NCBI RefSeq assembly: GCF_900112345.1 | Contig: NZ_FOLB01000007.1 | Location: 124,001-188,000, forward strand | Length of the DNA: 64,000 bases | Source of the DNA: Nocardioides terrae | GTDB taxonomy: Bacteria > Actinomycetota > Actinomycetes > Propionibacteriales > Nocardioidaceae | Reading direction: 5' to 3' | In this document: piece after piece, positions 28,514-39,736 of the stretch | Numbering within the stretch: position 1 is the stretch's first letter | Layout of the letters: each line of letters opens with the position of its first letter | Program-made: the position numbers and the translations under genes | The notes under the pieces: model-generated | Databases searched by the model: none | What the model was told of the DNA's origin: nothing | The model's input: only the letters and a program-made list of their open reading frames with translations

Positions 28514-29397
28514 TCGCGCCCCAGGTCGCGGTGGAGGGCGCGGGCGACGAGGCCGCCTTCCTGCAGGCGGCGCGCGATCTCCTCGGCCATGGCGACGCTG
28601 CGGTGCTTGCCGCCGGTGCAGCCGACGGCGACCCGCATGAAGCGCTTGCCCTCGCGCAGGTAGCCCTCGGCGACGCCCTCCAGCACGGGAACGTAGCCGT
28701 CGAGGAACTCCTTCGCCCCCGGGCGGCTCTTCACGTAGGCGGCGACCTCGGGGTTGTCGCGCCCGTTCCCCGGCCGCAGCTCGGGCACCCAGTGCGGGTT
28801 GGGCAGGAAGCGCATGTCGGCGATGAAGTCGGCGTCGACGGGGATGCCGTACTTGAAGCCGAAGCTGAGCACCGTCACCCGCAGCCGGGTGGTGTCCGGG
28901 GTTCCGAAGGACTCGGCGATGCGGTCGGTGAGCTGGTGCACGTTGAGGTTGGTGGTGTCGATGACGAGGTCGGCGACCGAGCGCAGGTCGGCCAGCGCGA
29001 CCCGCTCGCGCTGGAGGCCGTCGAGCAGCCGGCCCTCGCCCTGCAGCGGGTGCGGCCGGCGTGCGGCCTCCTGGCGGCGGACGAGCACCTCGTCGCCGGC
29101 GTCGAGGAACACGAGCGTCGCCTTCCGGCCCGCTCCCTCGTGGGCGATCGCACCGGCGATCGCGTCGAAGAAGGCGCCGGAGCGGACGTCGACGACCACG
29201 GCGATCGGCTGCTGACGGCCGCGGCTCTCGTCGACGAGGCGGACGACCTCGGGCAGGAGCGACGGCGGGAGATTGTCGATCACGAAGAAGCCGAGGTCCT
29301 CGAGCTCCTTGGCGGCCGTGCTGCGGCCGGCCCCGGTCATCCCGGTGACGACGACGAGCTCGCCCGCGTGCACCTCCGGATCCTGCTGATCCCCCAC
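28510..29397 (-). CDS. rapZ: RapZ-family nucleotide-binding protein
   Basis: A 295-residue RapZ/YvcJ protein. The N-terminal P-loop is VVVTGMTGAGRSTAAKELED with IDNLPPSLLPEVV after it; the C-terminal domain has VLSFGFKYGIPVDADFIADMRFLPNPHWVPELRP and VAVGCTGGKHRSVAMAEEIA. In E. coli RapZ directs RNase E to GlmZ and senses glucosamine 6-phosphate; the actinobacterial role is not settled. The start is GTG at 29397, one base after the uvrC stop. Confidence 0.95.
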   Translation of the reverse strand: MGDQQDPEVHAGELVVVTGMTGAGRSTAAKELEDLGFFVIDNLPPSLLPEVVRLVDESRGRQQPIAVVVDVRSGAFFDAIAGAIAHEGAGRKATLVFLDAGDEVLVRRQEAARRPHPLQGEGRLLDGLQRERVALADLRSVADLVIDTTNLNVHQLTDRIAESFGTPDTTRLRVTVLSFGFKYGIPVDADFIADMRFLPNPHWVPELRPGNGRDNPEVAAYVKSRPGAKEFLDGYVPVLEGVAEGYLREGKRFMRVAVGCTGGKHRSVAMAEEIARRLQEGGLVARALHRDLGRE

Positions 29398-29398
29398 G

Positions 29399-31363
29399 TC
29401 ACGTCTCCTGGACTTCGCCGGTCGCCGTGTTCACGGCGATCCCTGTGCCATTCTTCTCGACCGCCGCCTTGATCGCAGCCGCTGTGGCGGGTCCGATCCC
29501 CGGCACCGTCGCGACCTCCTCGAGGCTCGCCGCCCGCAGCTTGCGCAACGAGCCGAAGTGCTTGAGCAGCGTCTTGCGGCGCACCTCACCGAGGCCGGGG
29601 ACGTCATCGAGGATGCTCTCGACCATCGACTTGGAGCGCCGCGAGCGGTGGTGGGTGATCGCGAACCGGTGGGCCTCGTCGCGGACGCGCTGCAGGAGGT
29701 AGAGCCCCTCCGAGGAGCGCGGCAGGATGACCGGGTCGGCCTGGCCGGGCAGCCAGACCTCCTCCAGCCGCTTCGCGAGTCCGCAGACGGGGACGTCGTC
29801 GATGCCGAGCTCGTCCAGGGCGCGGACGGCGGCCGCCACCTGCGGTGCGCCGCCGTCGACCACCACCAGGCCGGGTGCGTAGGCGAACTTGCGCGGCCGT
29901 CCGGTCTCCGGGTCGACCAGCATCGGGCCGTGAGCACCGTCCACCTCGGTGGACGGCACCGACGTCGCCTGCTCGTCGAGCAGCCGCCGGAACCGTCGGG
30001 TGATCACCTCGTGCATCGCCCGGACGTCGTCGGAGCCGTCCTGGCCGCGGATCACGAAGCGGCGGTATTCGGACTTGCGGGCGAGACCGTCCTCGAAGAC
30101 GACCATCGAGGCGACGATCTCGGAGCCCTGCAGGTGGGAGATGTCGTAGCACTCGATGCGCAGCGGGGCCTCGGGCAGCTCCAGGGACTCGCGGAGCTCC
30201 TCCAGCGCCTGGTTGCGGGTGGTCAGGTCGGAGGCGCGCTTGGTCTTGTGGATGGCCAGCGTCTGCGCGGCGTTGCGCCCGACCGTCTCGAGCAGGGTCT
30301 TCTTGTCGCCCCGCTGCGGCACCCGGACCTGGACCCGGCTGCCGCGCAGGTCGGTGAGCAGCTCCTCGACAGTCGTCGCCTCCGGCGGCAGCGCGGGCAC
30401 CAGCACCTCGCGCGGGATCGAGTCGGGGTCGCCGGCATAGAGCTGGAGCAGGAAGTCCTCCACCAGCTTGTCGGTCTCGCCCTCGTCGACCCGGTCGGCG
30501 ACCCAGCCGCGCTGGCCGCGGATCCGGCCGCCGCGGACGTGGAAGACCTGCACGGCGACCTCGAGCGGGTCCTCGGCCAGGGCGATCACGTCGGCGTCGG
30601 CGCCGTCGCCGAGGACGACGGCCTGCTTCTCCAGCGCTCGCTGGAGGGCGCCCAGGTCGTCGCGCAGCCGGGCGGCGCGCTCGAACTCCAGGGCGTCGCT
30701 GGCGGCGTACATCTCCTTCTCGATGCGACGGACGAACCCGGTCGTGTTGCCGCCGATGAAGTCGCAGAAGTCCTCGACGATCCGGCGGTGGTCCTCGGCG
30801 CTGACGTTGCCGACGCACGGGGCGCTGCACTTGTCGATGTAGCCGAGCAGGCAGGGCCGGCCGACCTGCTGGCTGCGCTTGAAGACGCCGTTGCTGCACG
30901 AGCGCATCGGGAAGACCCGCAGCAGGACGTCGACGGTCTCCCGGATCGCCCAGGCGTGGCTGTAGGGACCGAAGTAGCGGGTCCCCTTGCGCTTGGCGCC
31001 GCGGCCGACCATGACGCGCGGGAACTCGTCGGCGAGCGTGACGGCGAGCCAGGGGTAGGACTTGTCGTCGCGGTACTTCACGTTGAACCGCGGGTCGAAC
31101 TCCTTGATCCAGGAGTACTCCAGCTGGAGGGCCTCGACCTCGGTGTTGACCACGGTCCACTCGACGCTGGCCGCGGTCGTCACCATCGTCGCGGTGCGCG
31201 GGTGGAGGCTGCGGATCGGCTGGAAGTAGTTGGACAGGCGCGCCCGGAGGTTGATCGCCTTGCCGACGTAGATGACCCGGCCCTTCGGGTCGCGGAACCG
31301 GTAGACCCCGGGCTGGGTCGGGATCTCCCCCGGCCGCGGTCGATAGCTCCTCGGGTCAGGCAC
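29399..31363 (-). CDS. uvrC: UvrC, excinuclease ABC subunit C
   Basis: A 654-residue nucleotide excision repair nuclease. The N-terminal GIY-YIG domain ([30 protein letters not shown]) makes the 3' incision; cysteines in [29 protein letters not shown] probably hold a metal or Fe-S cluster; a UvrB-binding region, an RNase H-like domain ([20 protein letters not shown] with catalytic Asp) and tandem HhH motifs ([37 protein letters not shown]) follow. GTG at 31363 has TAGGGT six bases upstream, so a leaderless mRNA is likely. Confidence 0.97.
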   Translation of the reverse strand: MPDPRSYRPRPGEIPTQPGVYRFRDPKGRVIYVGKAINLRARLSNYFQPIRSLHPRTATMVTTAASVEWTVVNTEVEALQLEYSWIKEFDPRFNVKYRDDKSYPWLAVTLADEFPRVMVGRGAKRKGTRYFGPYSHAWAIRETVDVLLRVFPMRSCSNGVFKRSQQVGRPCLLGYIDKCSAPCVGNVSAEDHRRIVEDFCDFIGGNTTGFVRRIEKEMYAASDALEFERAARLRDDLGALQRALEKQAVVLGDGADADVIALAEDPLEVAVQVFHVRGGRIRGQRGWVADRVDEGETDKLVEDFLLQLYAGDPDSIPREVLVPALPPEATTVEELLTDLRGSRVQVRVPQRGDKKTLLETVGRNAAQTLAIHKTKRASDLTTRNQALEELRESLELPEAPLRIECYDISHLQGSEIVASMVVFEDGLARKSEYRRFVIRGQDGSDDVRAMHEVITRRFRRLLDEQATSVPSTEVDGAHGPMLVDPETGRPRKFAYAPGLVVVDGGAPQVAAAVRALDELGIDDVPVCGLAKRLEEVWLPGQADPVILPRSSEGLYLLQRVRDEAHRFAITHHRSRRSKSMVESILDDVPGLGEVRRKTLLKHFGSLRKLRAASLEEVATVPGIGPATAAAIKAAVEKNGTGIAVNTATGEVQET

Positions 31364-31369
31364 GCCCCA

Positions 31370-31375
31370 ACCCTA
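31370..31375 (-). promoter_or_regulatory. -10 element TAGGGT, leaderless promoter of uvrC
   Basis: Minus-strand TAGGGT is followed by TGGGGC and the uvrC GTG. No LexA-type GAAC-N4-GTTC box was seen nearby, unlike uvrA and recA. Confidence 0.5.
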
Positions 31376-31462
31376 CGGCGGCACTCCGACACTCCTTAAC
31401 CCGCGTTTCTGACGCTACTTGGGTGACCGCCGAGCTGGGCTGCCGAGCCCGGCCGGGACGGC

Positions 31463-31528
31463 TCAGGCGCGGTAGTAGACGTCCGCCCGGCGGTTCTTGG
31501 CCGGATCCGGGCTGACCGGGTTCTCCAT
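31463..31528 (-). CDS. Possible 21-residue small protein downstream of the Rieske gene
   Basis: A short frame begins 32 bases after the Rieske stop and encodes a basic peptide ending in PDPAKNRRADVYYRA. An AGGAGG sequence directly follows the Rieske stop but is far (about 25 bases) from this ATG. I do not recognise a family. It could be a genuine small gene, the remnant of a longer one, or chance. Codon use (mostly G/C third positions) does not separate it from its surroundings. Confidence 0.3.
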   Translation of the reverse strand: MENPVSPDPAKNRRADVYYRA

Positions 31529-31560
31529 GGCTGCCGCGACGGTGCGAGAGGTGAGCCTCC

Positions 31561-31998
31561 TCAGCTGACGGTGATCTGCCCGTTCGCCACGCTGATGTCG
31601 ATCGGCGGCAGCGGCTCGGGCGCCGGCCCGCCCTGGACCGATCCGTCGGCGAGGGAGTACTTGCTGAAGTGGCAGCTGCACTGGATCGCGTGGTTCACGA
31701 TCTTGGAGACCTGGCAGCCCTGGTGGGTGCAGGTGGCACTGAACGCGTGGAACGTCCCCTCCTCAGGCTGCGTCACCACGACGTTCAGGTCGCCGTAGAT
31801 CTTGCCGCCGCCGACAGGGACGTCACTCGTCGGGCCGACCACGACGCCGGCCGAGGGGGTCGCGGTCGGTAGGACGGCGCCGGCCGGGATCTCGTCGCCC
31901 TCGGACGCGTTCGAGCCGCCACAGGCGGCGAGCACGGGCACGGCGGCTGTGAGGCCGGCTCCGGCCAGGGTCGTACGACGGGTGATCTGATCGCGCAT
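31561..31998 (-). CDS. Rieske (2Fe-2S) lipoprotein
   Basis: A 145-residue exported Rieske protein. The N terminus has a twin-arginine-like ITRRTTLAGAG followed by a lipobox ending VLAACGG, so it is probably exported folded through Tat and lipid-anchored outside the membrane. The cluster ligands are in ATCTHQGCQV and QCSCHFSKYSLADGS (C-x-H ... C-x-x-H) with the extra cysteine pair typical of respiratory-type Rieske proteins. It is not part of a bc1 operon here; the redox partner is unknown. ATG at 31998 has a CAGGAG site. Confidence 0.9.
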   Translation of the reverse strand: MRDQITRRTTLAGAGLTAAVPVLAACGGSNASEGDEIPAGAVLPTATPSAGVVVGPTSDVPVGGGKIYGDLNVVVTQPEEGTFHAFSATCTHQGCQVSKIVNHAIQCSCHFSKYSLADGSVQGGPAPEPLPPIDISVANGQITVS

Positions 31999-32042
31999 GG
32001 GGACTCCTGGTCGTCAGCGAGTGGCAGGCGTGTCTGGTGTCT

Positions 32043-32063
32043 GCTCCCGTGACACGAGGGAGC
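32043..32063 (-). terminator. uvrA terminator hairpin
   Basis: GCTCCC and GGGAGC arms with an inner CGTG/CACG pairing lie 24 bases after the uvrA stop and before the Rieske gene. Likely a Rho-independent-type terminator without U-tract. Confidence 0.55.
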
Positions 32064-32086
32064 GGCCGATCCGGTTCACCCGATCT

Positions 32087-34993
<2,907 letters not shown>

Positions 34994-35020
34994 GGTCTGC
35001 TGCTGCCTCTTCCGTCGGTG

Positions 35021-35043
35021 TCGACTCCGCCCCCCGGAGTCGA
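35021..35043 (-). other. Hairpin in the uvrA 5' leader
   Basis: A perfect inverted repeat with arm TCGACTCCG and a five-base C/G loop. Its upstream end (35041-35043) overlaps the LexA box. It would form a stem at the start of the uvrA leader RNA. Confidence 0.5.
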
Positions 35044-35062
35044 ACAAGTGTTCGCGATGCTA
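35040..35062 (-). promoter_or_regulatory. uvrA promoter with LexA (SOS) box
   Basis: TCGAACAAGTGTTCGC (35040-35055) matches the actinobacterial LexA pattern CGAAC-N4-GTTCG. It is directly downstream of a TAGCAT -10 element (35062-35057, minus strand), so bound LexA would cover the transcription start of uvrA. Confidence 0.85.
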
Positions 35063-35094
35063 CCAGGGGCCACCGACAGTCCTGAGGTGGCACG

Positions 35095-35835
35095 ATGGCG
35101 CTCGTGAGCCACCCCACATCGACCGCCGACCTGCTGCACACCGCATCTCAGCGTCTGGTGCGCACGGTTGATTCCCTGGACGGCGACGCCTGGGCGAGAC
35201 CCAGTCTGCTCCCGCGCTGGACCGTCGCGCACGTCCTGGCCCACGTCGCGCTGAACGCGGAGGCGCTCGCAGGAGTGCTCACCGGTGTCGCCCACGGACG
35301 CCCGGTGAGCATGTACGCCTCCCAAGATGCGCGCGACGGCGACATCGCCGAGCTCGGCGCGGCCGAGCCGGCCGAGATCCGCGACCGGGTGTTCGCGTCG
35401 GTGACCCGTTTCAGCGACGCTCTGGCGGCGCTGCCCGAGGACCGCGCGGGCGAGCGGGTGGAGCGGACACCCGGCTCCGGGACCTTCTTCCCCGCCGGCG
35501 CAGCAGCCTCGATGCGGCTGCGCGAGGTGGAGATCCACCACGCGGACCTCGACGCCGGGTACGCCCCCGCGGACTGGCCCGACGAGTTCACGATCCGGTT
35601 GCTCGACCACGTCGCCGGCCACTTCACCGACCACCCCGCCGGGACCTCTGGGGGCTCCGGCTTCCGGGCCGAGGCCACCGACCTGGGCCGCACCTGGGAG
35701 TTCGGGACGGGTGATGCGACCGTCACCGGCACCGGGCACGAGCTGGCCTGGTGGGCGACCGGCCGGCCGGCGTACCCGGGCACGACCGGGCCGACCAGCG
35801 CCGACGGCATGCTGCCGAGGGCGAACGCGATATGA
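35095..35835 (+). CDS. Mycothiol-dependent maleylpyruvate isomerase-family protein
   Basis: A 246-residue DinB/MDMPI-fold protein. The N-terminal metal-binding four-helix domain has RWTVAHVLAHVALN (His46, His50) and MRLREVEIHHADL (Glu144/146, His148/149), matching the His-Glu-His metal site of mycothiol-dependent maleylpyruvate isomerase; the C-terminal domain (about 165-246) is the smaller MDMPI_C type. Such proteins use mycothiol as cofactor, but most have unknown substrates. It overlaps the next gene by four bases (ATGA), tying it to a metallo-beta-lactamase. Confidence 0.85.
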   Translation: MALVSHPTSTADLLHTASQRLVRTVDSLDGDAWARPSLLPRWTVAHVLAHVALNAEALAGVLTGVAHGRPVSMYASQDARDGDIAELGAAEPAEIRDRVFASVTRFSDALAALPEDRAGERVERTPGSGTFFPAGAAASMRLREVEIHHADLDAGYAPADWPDEFTIRLLDHVAGHFTDHPAGTSGGSGFRAEATDLGRTWEFGTGDATVTGTGHELAWWATGRPAYPGTTGPTSADGMLPRANAI

Positions 35836-36503
35836 GCTACACAGGCGTGGTGCGGCCGGGCGGGTTGTACGACGTCCGGGACCTGCTCCACCTGAGCATC
35901 CACAAGGTCGCGGTCGACGCCAAGATGTCCAACAACTGCTACCTCCTGCGCTGCCGGCACTCCGGCGCGCAGACGCTCGTCGACGCCGCGGCCGAGCCCG
36001 AGCGACTCGTCCCCTGGGTCGGCGCCACCGGTCTCGACGCCGTCATCACCACCCACCAGCACTGGGACCACCACCGTGCGCTCGCCGCCGTCGTCGAGGC
36101 GACGTCCGCCGAGACGATCGCCGGCGAGCCGGACGCCGCCGCGATCACCGAGCAGACCGGCGTGCCGATCACCCGCACCGTCGGCCAGGGCGACCGGATC
36201 GCCGTGGGCGAGTCCGAGCTCGAGGTGATCGCGCTGCGCGGCCACACCCCGGGCTCGATCGCCCTGCTCTACGACGACCCGGACGGCCCGCCCCACCTGT
36301 TCACCGGCGACTCGCTCTTCCCCGGCGGCGTCGGCAACACGTTCGGCGACGCCGGCGCCTTCGAGCAGCTGATCAACGACGTCGAGGAGCGCATCTTCCA
36401 GCGGCTCCCGGACGAGACGTGGTTCTACCCCGGCCACGGGGACGACTCCACGCTGGGCGCCGAGCGGCCGCACCTCGCCGAGTGGCGCGAGCGCGGCTGG
36501 TGA
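35832..36503 (+). CDS. Metallo-beta-lactamase-fold hydrolase (glyoxalase II-like)
   Basis: A 223-residue MBL-fold hydrolase. Metal ligands are in TTHQHWDHH (HxHxDH), RGHTPGSIALLY, FTGDSLF and FYPGHGDD, the order seen in glyoxalase II-type thioesterases. The N-terminal segment (HLSIHKVAVDAKMSNNCYLLRC) is typical of an actinobacterial clade. Its coupling to the mycothiol-dependent isomerase gene suggests hydrolysis of an S-acyl-mycothiol, an inference from context. The start is ATG at 35832, inside the preceding stop. Confidence 0.88.
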   Translation: MSYTGVVRPGGLYDVRDLLHLSIHKVAVDAKMSNNCYLLRCRHSGAQTLVDAAAEPERLVPWVGATGLDAVITTHQHWDHHRALAAVVEATSAETIAGEPDAAAITEQTGVPITRTVGQGDRIAVGESELEVIALRGHTPGSIALLYDDPDGPPHLFTGDSLFPGGVGNTFGDAGAFEQLINDVEERIFQRLPDETWFYPGHGDDSTLGAERPHLAEWRERGW

Positions 36504-36547
36504 CGACGCCGCGCGCGCCGTCCGCCGTCCGTGCGCTCGGGCCCCGC

Positions 36548-36553
36548 TAGCCT
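36548..36553 (+). promoter_or_regulatory. -10 element TAGCCT, leaderless promoter of the PfkB kinase
   Basis: TAGCCT is followed by seven bases and then the ATG at 36561; no ribosome site is present. Confidence 0.5.
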
Positions 36554-36560
36554 CGCAGGC

Positions 36561-37469
36561 ATGGACACAGCGCTGGTCGTCGGCGAGGCGCTCGTCGACA
36601 TCGTCCGTGGTCCCGGCGGCACGGTGACCGAGCTCGCCGGCGGCAGCCCCGCCAACGTCGCGGTCGCGCTCAGCAGGCTCGGCCGCCGCGCCACCCTCGT
36701 CACGGAGTACGCCGACGACCGACTCGGTCGGATCATCGACGAGCACCTGCGCCGCGAGGGCGTCGACGTGGTCCGGCAGGAGCCGCGCTCGGGGCGGACT
36801 TCGAGCGCGGACGCCGTCCTGGGGCCCGGCGGTGCCGCGGCCTACGAGTTCGACCTCGCCTGGAGCCTGCGCCCGTGGGCCCCGCCGGCACCGCCGCTCG
36901 TGGTGCACAGCGGGTCGCTCGCGGCCCTGCTCTCCCCGGGCGCGGACGGCGTCGCGCAGACCGTCGAGAGGCTGCGCGAGCACGCGACGGTGACCTACGA
37001 CGTCAACATCCGGCCCCGGGCGATGGGCCGGATGGACGGCGTACGCGAGGCGGTGCTGGGCGGCATGGCCCGGGCCGACGTCGTGAAGGCCTCCGACGAG
37101 GACCTCGAGCACCTCTATCCGAGCCAGGACCCGCTCGAGACCGCCGCGGACCTGCTGGAGTACGGACCGGGCGCGATGGTGATCACCCGTGGGGGCGACG
37201 GCGCCACCGTCCTCACCCGGAACGTGCGCGTCGACGTCGCAGCGCCCGAGGTCGTCGTGGCGGACACCATCGGCGCCGGCGACTCCTTCTGCGCCGCCGC
37301 CATCGACGCCCTGTGGGAGCTCGGGCTGCTCGGCGCAGCCGCGCGGCGGGCCCTGCACGACCTCGGCGAGGACGGGTGGCGGTCGGTCCTCGAGCACGCG
37401 GTGGAGGCAGCGGCGATCACCGTCCAGCGGCCCGGCGCCGATCCGCCGTACCGCCGTGACCTGGCATAG
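36561..37469 (+). CDS. PfkB-family carbohydrate kinase (fructokinase-like)
   Basis: A 302-residue ribokinase-fold sugar kinase. The N-terminal signature AGGSPANVAVALSRLGRRATLVTEYADDRLG binds the sugar; the C-terminal DTIGAGDSFCAAAIDAL carries the anion hole and catalytic Asp. Length and motifs resemble fructokinases, but specificity cannot be fixed from sequence alone. The stop codon overlaps the -10 element of the next gene. Confidence 0.88.
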   Translation: MDTALVVGEALVDIVRGPGGTVTELAGGSPANVAVALSRLGRRATLVTEYADDRLGRIIDEHLRREGVDVVRQEPRSGRTSSADAVLGPGGAAAYEFDLAWSLRPWAPPAPPLVVHSGSLAALLSPGADGVAQTVERLREHATVTYDVNIRPRAMGRMDGVREAVLGGMARADVVKASDEDLEHLYPSQDPLETAADLLEYGPGAMVITRGGDGATVLTRNVRVDVAAPEVVVADTIGAGDSFCAAAIDALWELGLLGAAARRALHDLGEDGWRSVLEHAVEAAAITVQRPGADPPYRRDLA

Positions 37470-37472
37470 GGT
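37467..37472 (+). promoter_or_regulatory. -10 element TAGGGT for map, overlapping the PfkB stop codon
   Basis: TAGGGT begins with the TAG stop of the kinase gene and lies six bases before the map GTG, giving a leaderless transcript. Confidence 0.5.
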
Positions 37473-37478
37473 CTGAGC

Positions 37479-38243
37479 GTGATCGAGCTCCGCACCCCGA
37501 CCCAGATCGAGCAGATGAAGCCCGCCGGCCGGTTCGTGGCCGACGTCCTCCTCGCCCTGCAGGAGAAGGCCGATGTCGGCGTCAACCTGCTCGAGCTCGA
37601 CGAGCTCGCCCGCCAGATGATCAAGGACCGCGGTGCGGAGTCCTGCTACATCGACTATCACCCGAGCTTCGGCGCGAGCCCGTTCGGCAAGGTCCTGTGC
37701 ACCAGCGTCAACGACGCCGTGCTGCACGGCCTGCCGCACGACTACGAGCTGCAGGACGGCGACCTGCTCAGCGTCGACTTCGCCGCCAGCGTGGACGGCT
37801 GGGTCTCGGACTCCGCGCTAAGCGTCGTCGTCGGCACGCCCCGCCAGGAGGACCTCGACCTGATCGAGACCACGACGCGGGCGCTCGAGGCCGGCGTCGC
37901 CGCCGCCCGGCCGGGCAACCGGATCGGCGACATCTCGGCTGCCATCGCGTCGGTCGCGCACGCCAAGGGCCTGAAGATCAACACCCAGTTCGGTGGCCAC
38001 GGCGTCGGCCGGACCATGCACGGCGACCCGCACGTGCCCAACGACGGTCGCGCCGGCCGGGGCTTCAAGCTCCAGCCCGGCCTGGTCATCGCGATCGAGC
38101 CGTGGTTCCTGCACACCACCGACGAGATCTTCACCGACCCCGACGGCTGGACCCTGCGCAGCGCCGACAAGTCGCGCGGCGCCCACATGGAGCACACCGT
38201 CGCGGTCACCGACGACGGACCGCTGGTGCTGACCCAGCGCTGA
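37479..38243 (+). CDS. map: Methionine aminopeptidase, type I
   Basis: A 254-residue dinuclear-metal peptidase that removes N-terminal methionine. Metal ligands are in LLSVDFAASVDGWVSDSA (two Asp), GHGVGRTMHGDPHVPN (His), IAIEPWFL (Glu) and HMEHTVAVTDDG (Glu). It lacks the long N-terminal SH3-binding extension of the other mycobacterial type (MapB). The catalytic site is complete. GTG start, leaderless. A second map gene is usual in actinobacteria, often beside secY-adk, so this may be an additional copy. Confidence 0.92.
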   Translation: MIELRTPTQIEQMKPAGRFVADVLLALQEKADVGVNLLELDELARQMIKDRGAESCYIDYHPSFGASPFGKVLCTSVNDAVLHGLPHDYELQDGDLLSVDFAASVDGWVSDSALSVVVGTPRQEDLDLIETTTRALEAGVAAARPGNRIGDISAAIASVAHAKGLKINTQFGGHGVGRTMHGDPHVPNDGRAGRGFKLQPGLVIAIEPWFLHTTDEIFTDPDGWTLRSADKSRGAHMEHTVAVTDDGPLVLTQR

Positions 38244-38284
38244 GGGTCTCGGTCGCCGGCTCTTCGACCGGCGCCACCCGGCCC

Positions 38285-38290
38285 TAGGCT
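38285..38290 (+). promoter_or_regulatory. -10 element TAGGCT, leaderless promoter of the PLP decarboxylase
   Basis: TAGGCT, six bases, then ATG at 38297. No Shine-Dalgarno sequence. Confidence 0.5.
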
Positions 38291-38296
38291 CCCGCC

Positions 38297-39655
38297 ATGC
38301 ACCTCTACACCGACGCCACGGACCGCATGGCGCGTGCGCTGGCCGACCTCTGCATCGATCGTCTCCGGATGCAGGCGCCGCTCGACGAGACGGTGCCTCC
38401 CGAGGAGCTGCTCGACCGGGCCGGGCTGACGGTCACCGAGACGGGCATCGGCCAGGACGAGGCACTGCGGCTGTGGGAGCACGTGCTCGCCCCGGCCTGT
38501 CTCTCGATCGACCACCCGCGCTACCTCTCCTTCATCCCGGGCGCGCCGAGCAAGGCCGCCGCGGCGTTCGACATGCTCGTCGGCGCCTCCAGCGTGTACG
38601 CCGGCAGCTGGCTCGAGGGCTCGGGAGCCGTGTTCGCCGAGAACCAGGCGCTGCGCTGGATCGCCGACCTGGCCGGACTGCCCGAGGAGGCCGGCGGCGT
38701 CTTCGTGCAGGGCGGCACGATCGGCAACCTGTCCGCGCTGGTGGCCGCGCGGGCCGCCGTCCAGCACGTGCGCGGGTCGCGGCCGGAGCGCTGGACCGTC
38801 GTCCTCACCGACGAGACGCACTCCTCGGTCAAGCACGCGCTCGAGTCGGTCATGGACGTCGACGTGGTGCTCATCCCCGGTGATGAGCGCGGCCGGCTGA
38901 CCGGTGGCGCGATCCGCGAGTGGCTGAGCACCGCCACCGACGTCCAGCGCGAGTCCGTCTTCGCCGTCGTTGCCACCGCCGGCACGACCAACCTCGGCGT
39001 GGTCGACGACCTGGCCGGGATCGGCGAGGTGGCGCAGGAGCAGGGCTGGTGGTTCCACGTCGATGGCGCCTACGGGGGCGCCGGCCTTGCCGCGCCGTCG
39101 GTCCGCCACCTCTACGACGGCATCGAGCGAGCGGACTCCTTCATCGTCGACCCCCACAAGTGGCTATTCGCACCGTTCGACTGCTGTGCGCTGATCTACC
39201 GCGACCCGGTGCTGGCCCGCGCCGCGCACACCCAGAAGGCCGGCTACCTCGACCCGGTCACCGTCGAGGGCGAGTGGAACCCGAGCGACTTCGCCATCCA
39301 GCTCACCCGGCGGGCGCGCGGCCTGCCGTTCTGGTTCTCCCTCGCGGTGCACGGCACGAAGGCCTACGGCGACGCGGTCGAGCACACGCTGTCGGTCACC
39401 CGCGACGGGCGTGCGCTCATCGATGCGGCCGACCACGTCCGGCTGCTGGTCGAGCCCGACCTGTCGGTGCTCATCTTCGAGCGGGTCGGCTGGAGCGACG
39501 CCGACTACGCCACCTGGAGCCGGCGGATGCTCGACGAGCAGCGGGCCTTCGTCACGGCCAGCCGCCACCAGGGCAAGGTGTGCACCCGCTTCGCCATCGT
39601 CAACCCACTGACCACCGCCGACGACCTCGCCGAGATCCTCGACTCGATGCGCTGA
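38297..39655 (+). CDS. PLP-dependent group II decarboxylase (aromatic amino acid type)
   Basis: A 452-residue fold type I PLP enzyme of the group II (DOPA/tryptophan/glutamate) decarboxylases. Landmarks: HPRYLSFIPGAPSKAAAAFDML, VFVQGGTIGNLSALVAAR, VVATAGTTNLGVVDDL, WWFHVDGAYGGAGLAA and the PLP lysine in FIVDPHKWLFAPFDCCALIY. These favour the aromatic-L-amino-acid decarboxylase branch, with substrate unassigned. It is a single gene with its own leaderless promoter and a strong terminator. Confidence 0.88.
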   Translation: MHLYTDATDRMARALADLCIDRLRMQAPLDETVPPEELLDRAGLTVTETGIGQDEALRLWEHVLAPACLSIDHPRYLSFIPGAPSKAAAAFDMLVGASSVYAGSWLEGSGAVFAENQALRWIADLAGLPEEAGGVFVQGGTIGNLSALVAARAAVQHVRGSRPERWTVVLTDETHSSVKHALESVMDVDVVLIPGDERGRLTGGAIREWLSTATDVQRESVFAVVATAGTTNLGVVDDLAGIGEVAQEQGWWFHVDGAYGGAGLAAPSVRHLYDGIERADSFIVDPHKWLFAPFDCCALIYRDPVLARAAHTQKAGYLDPVTVEGEWNPSDFAIQLTRRARGLPFWFSLAVHGTKAYGDAVEHTLSVTRDGRALIDAADHVRLLVEPDLSVLIFERVGWSDADYATWSRRMLDEQRAFVTASRHQGKVCTRFAIVNPLTTADDLAEILDSMR

Positions 39656-39679
39656 CCGGGCCGCTCGTCCGGACGCGGA

Positions 39680-39712
39680 CCGGCGGCCACCCTGCGTGAG
39701 GGCGGCCGCCGG
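39680..39712. terminator. Bidirectional terminator between decarboxylase and M4 protease
   Basis: Arms CCGGCGGCC and GGCCGCCGG pair, with an inner CCCT/AGGG stem and one internal mismatch. Located between two convergent stop codons. Confidence 0.8.
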
Positions 39713-39736
39713 CCTGTTCCGGTGGACGGTCGGGCG

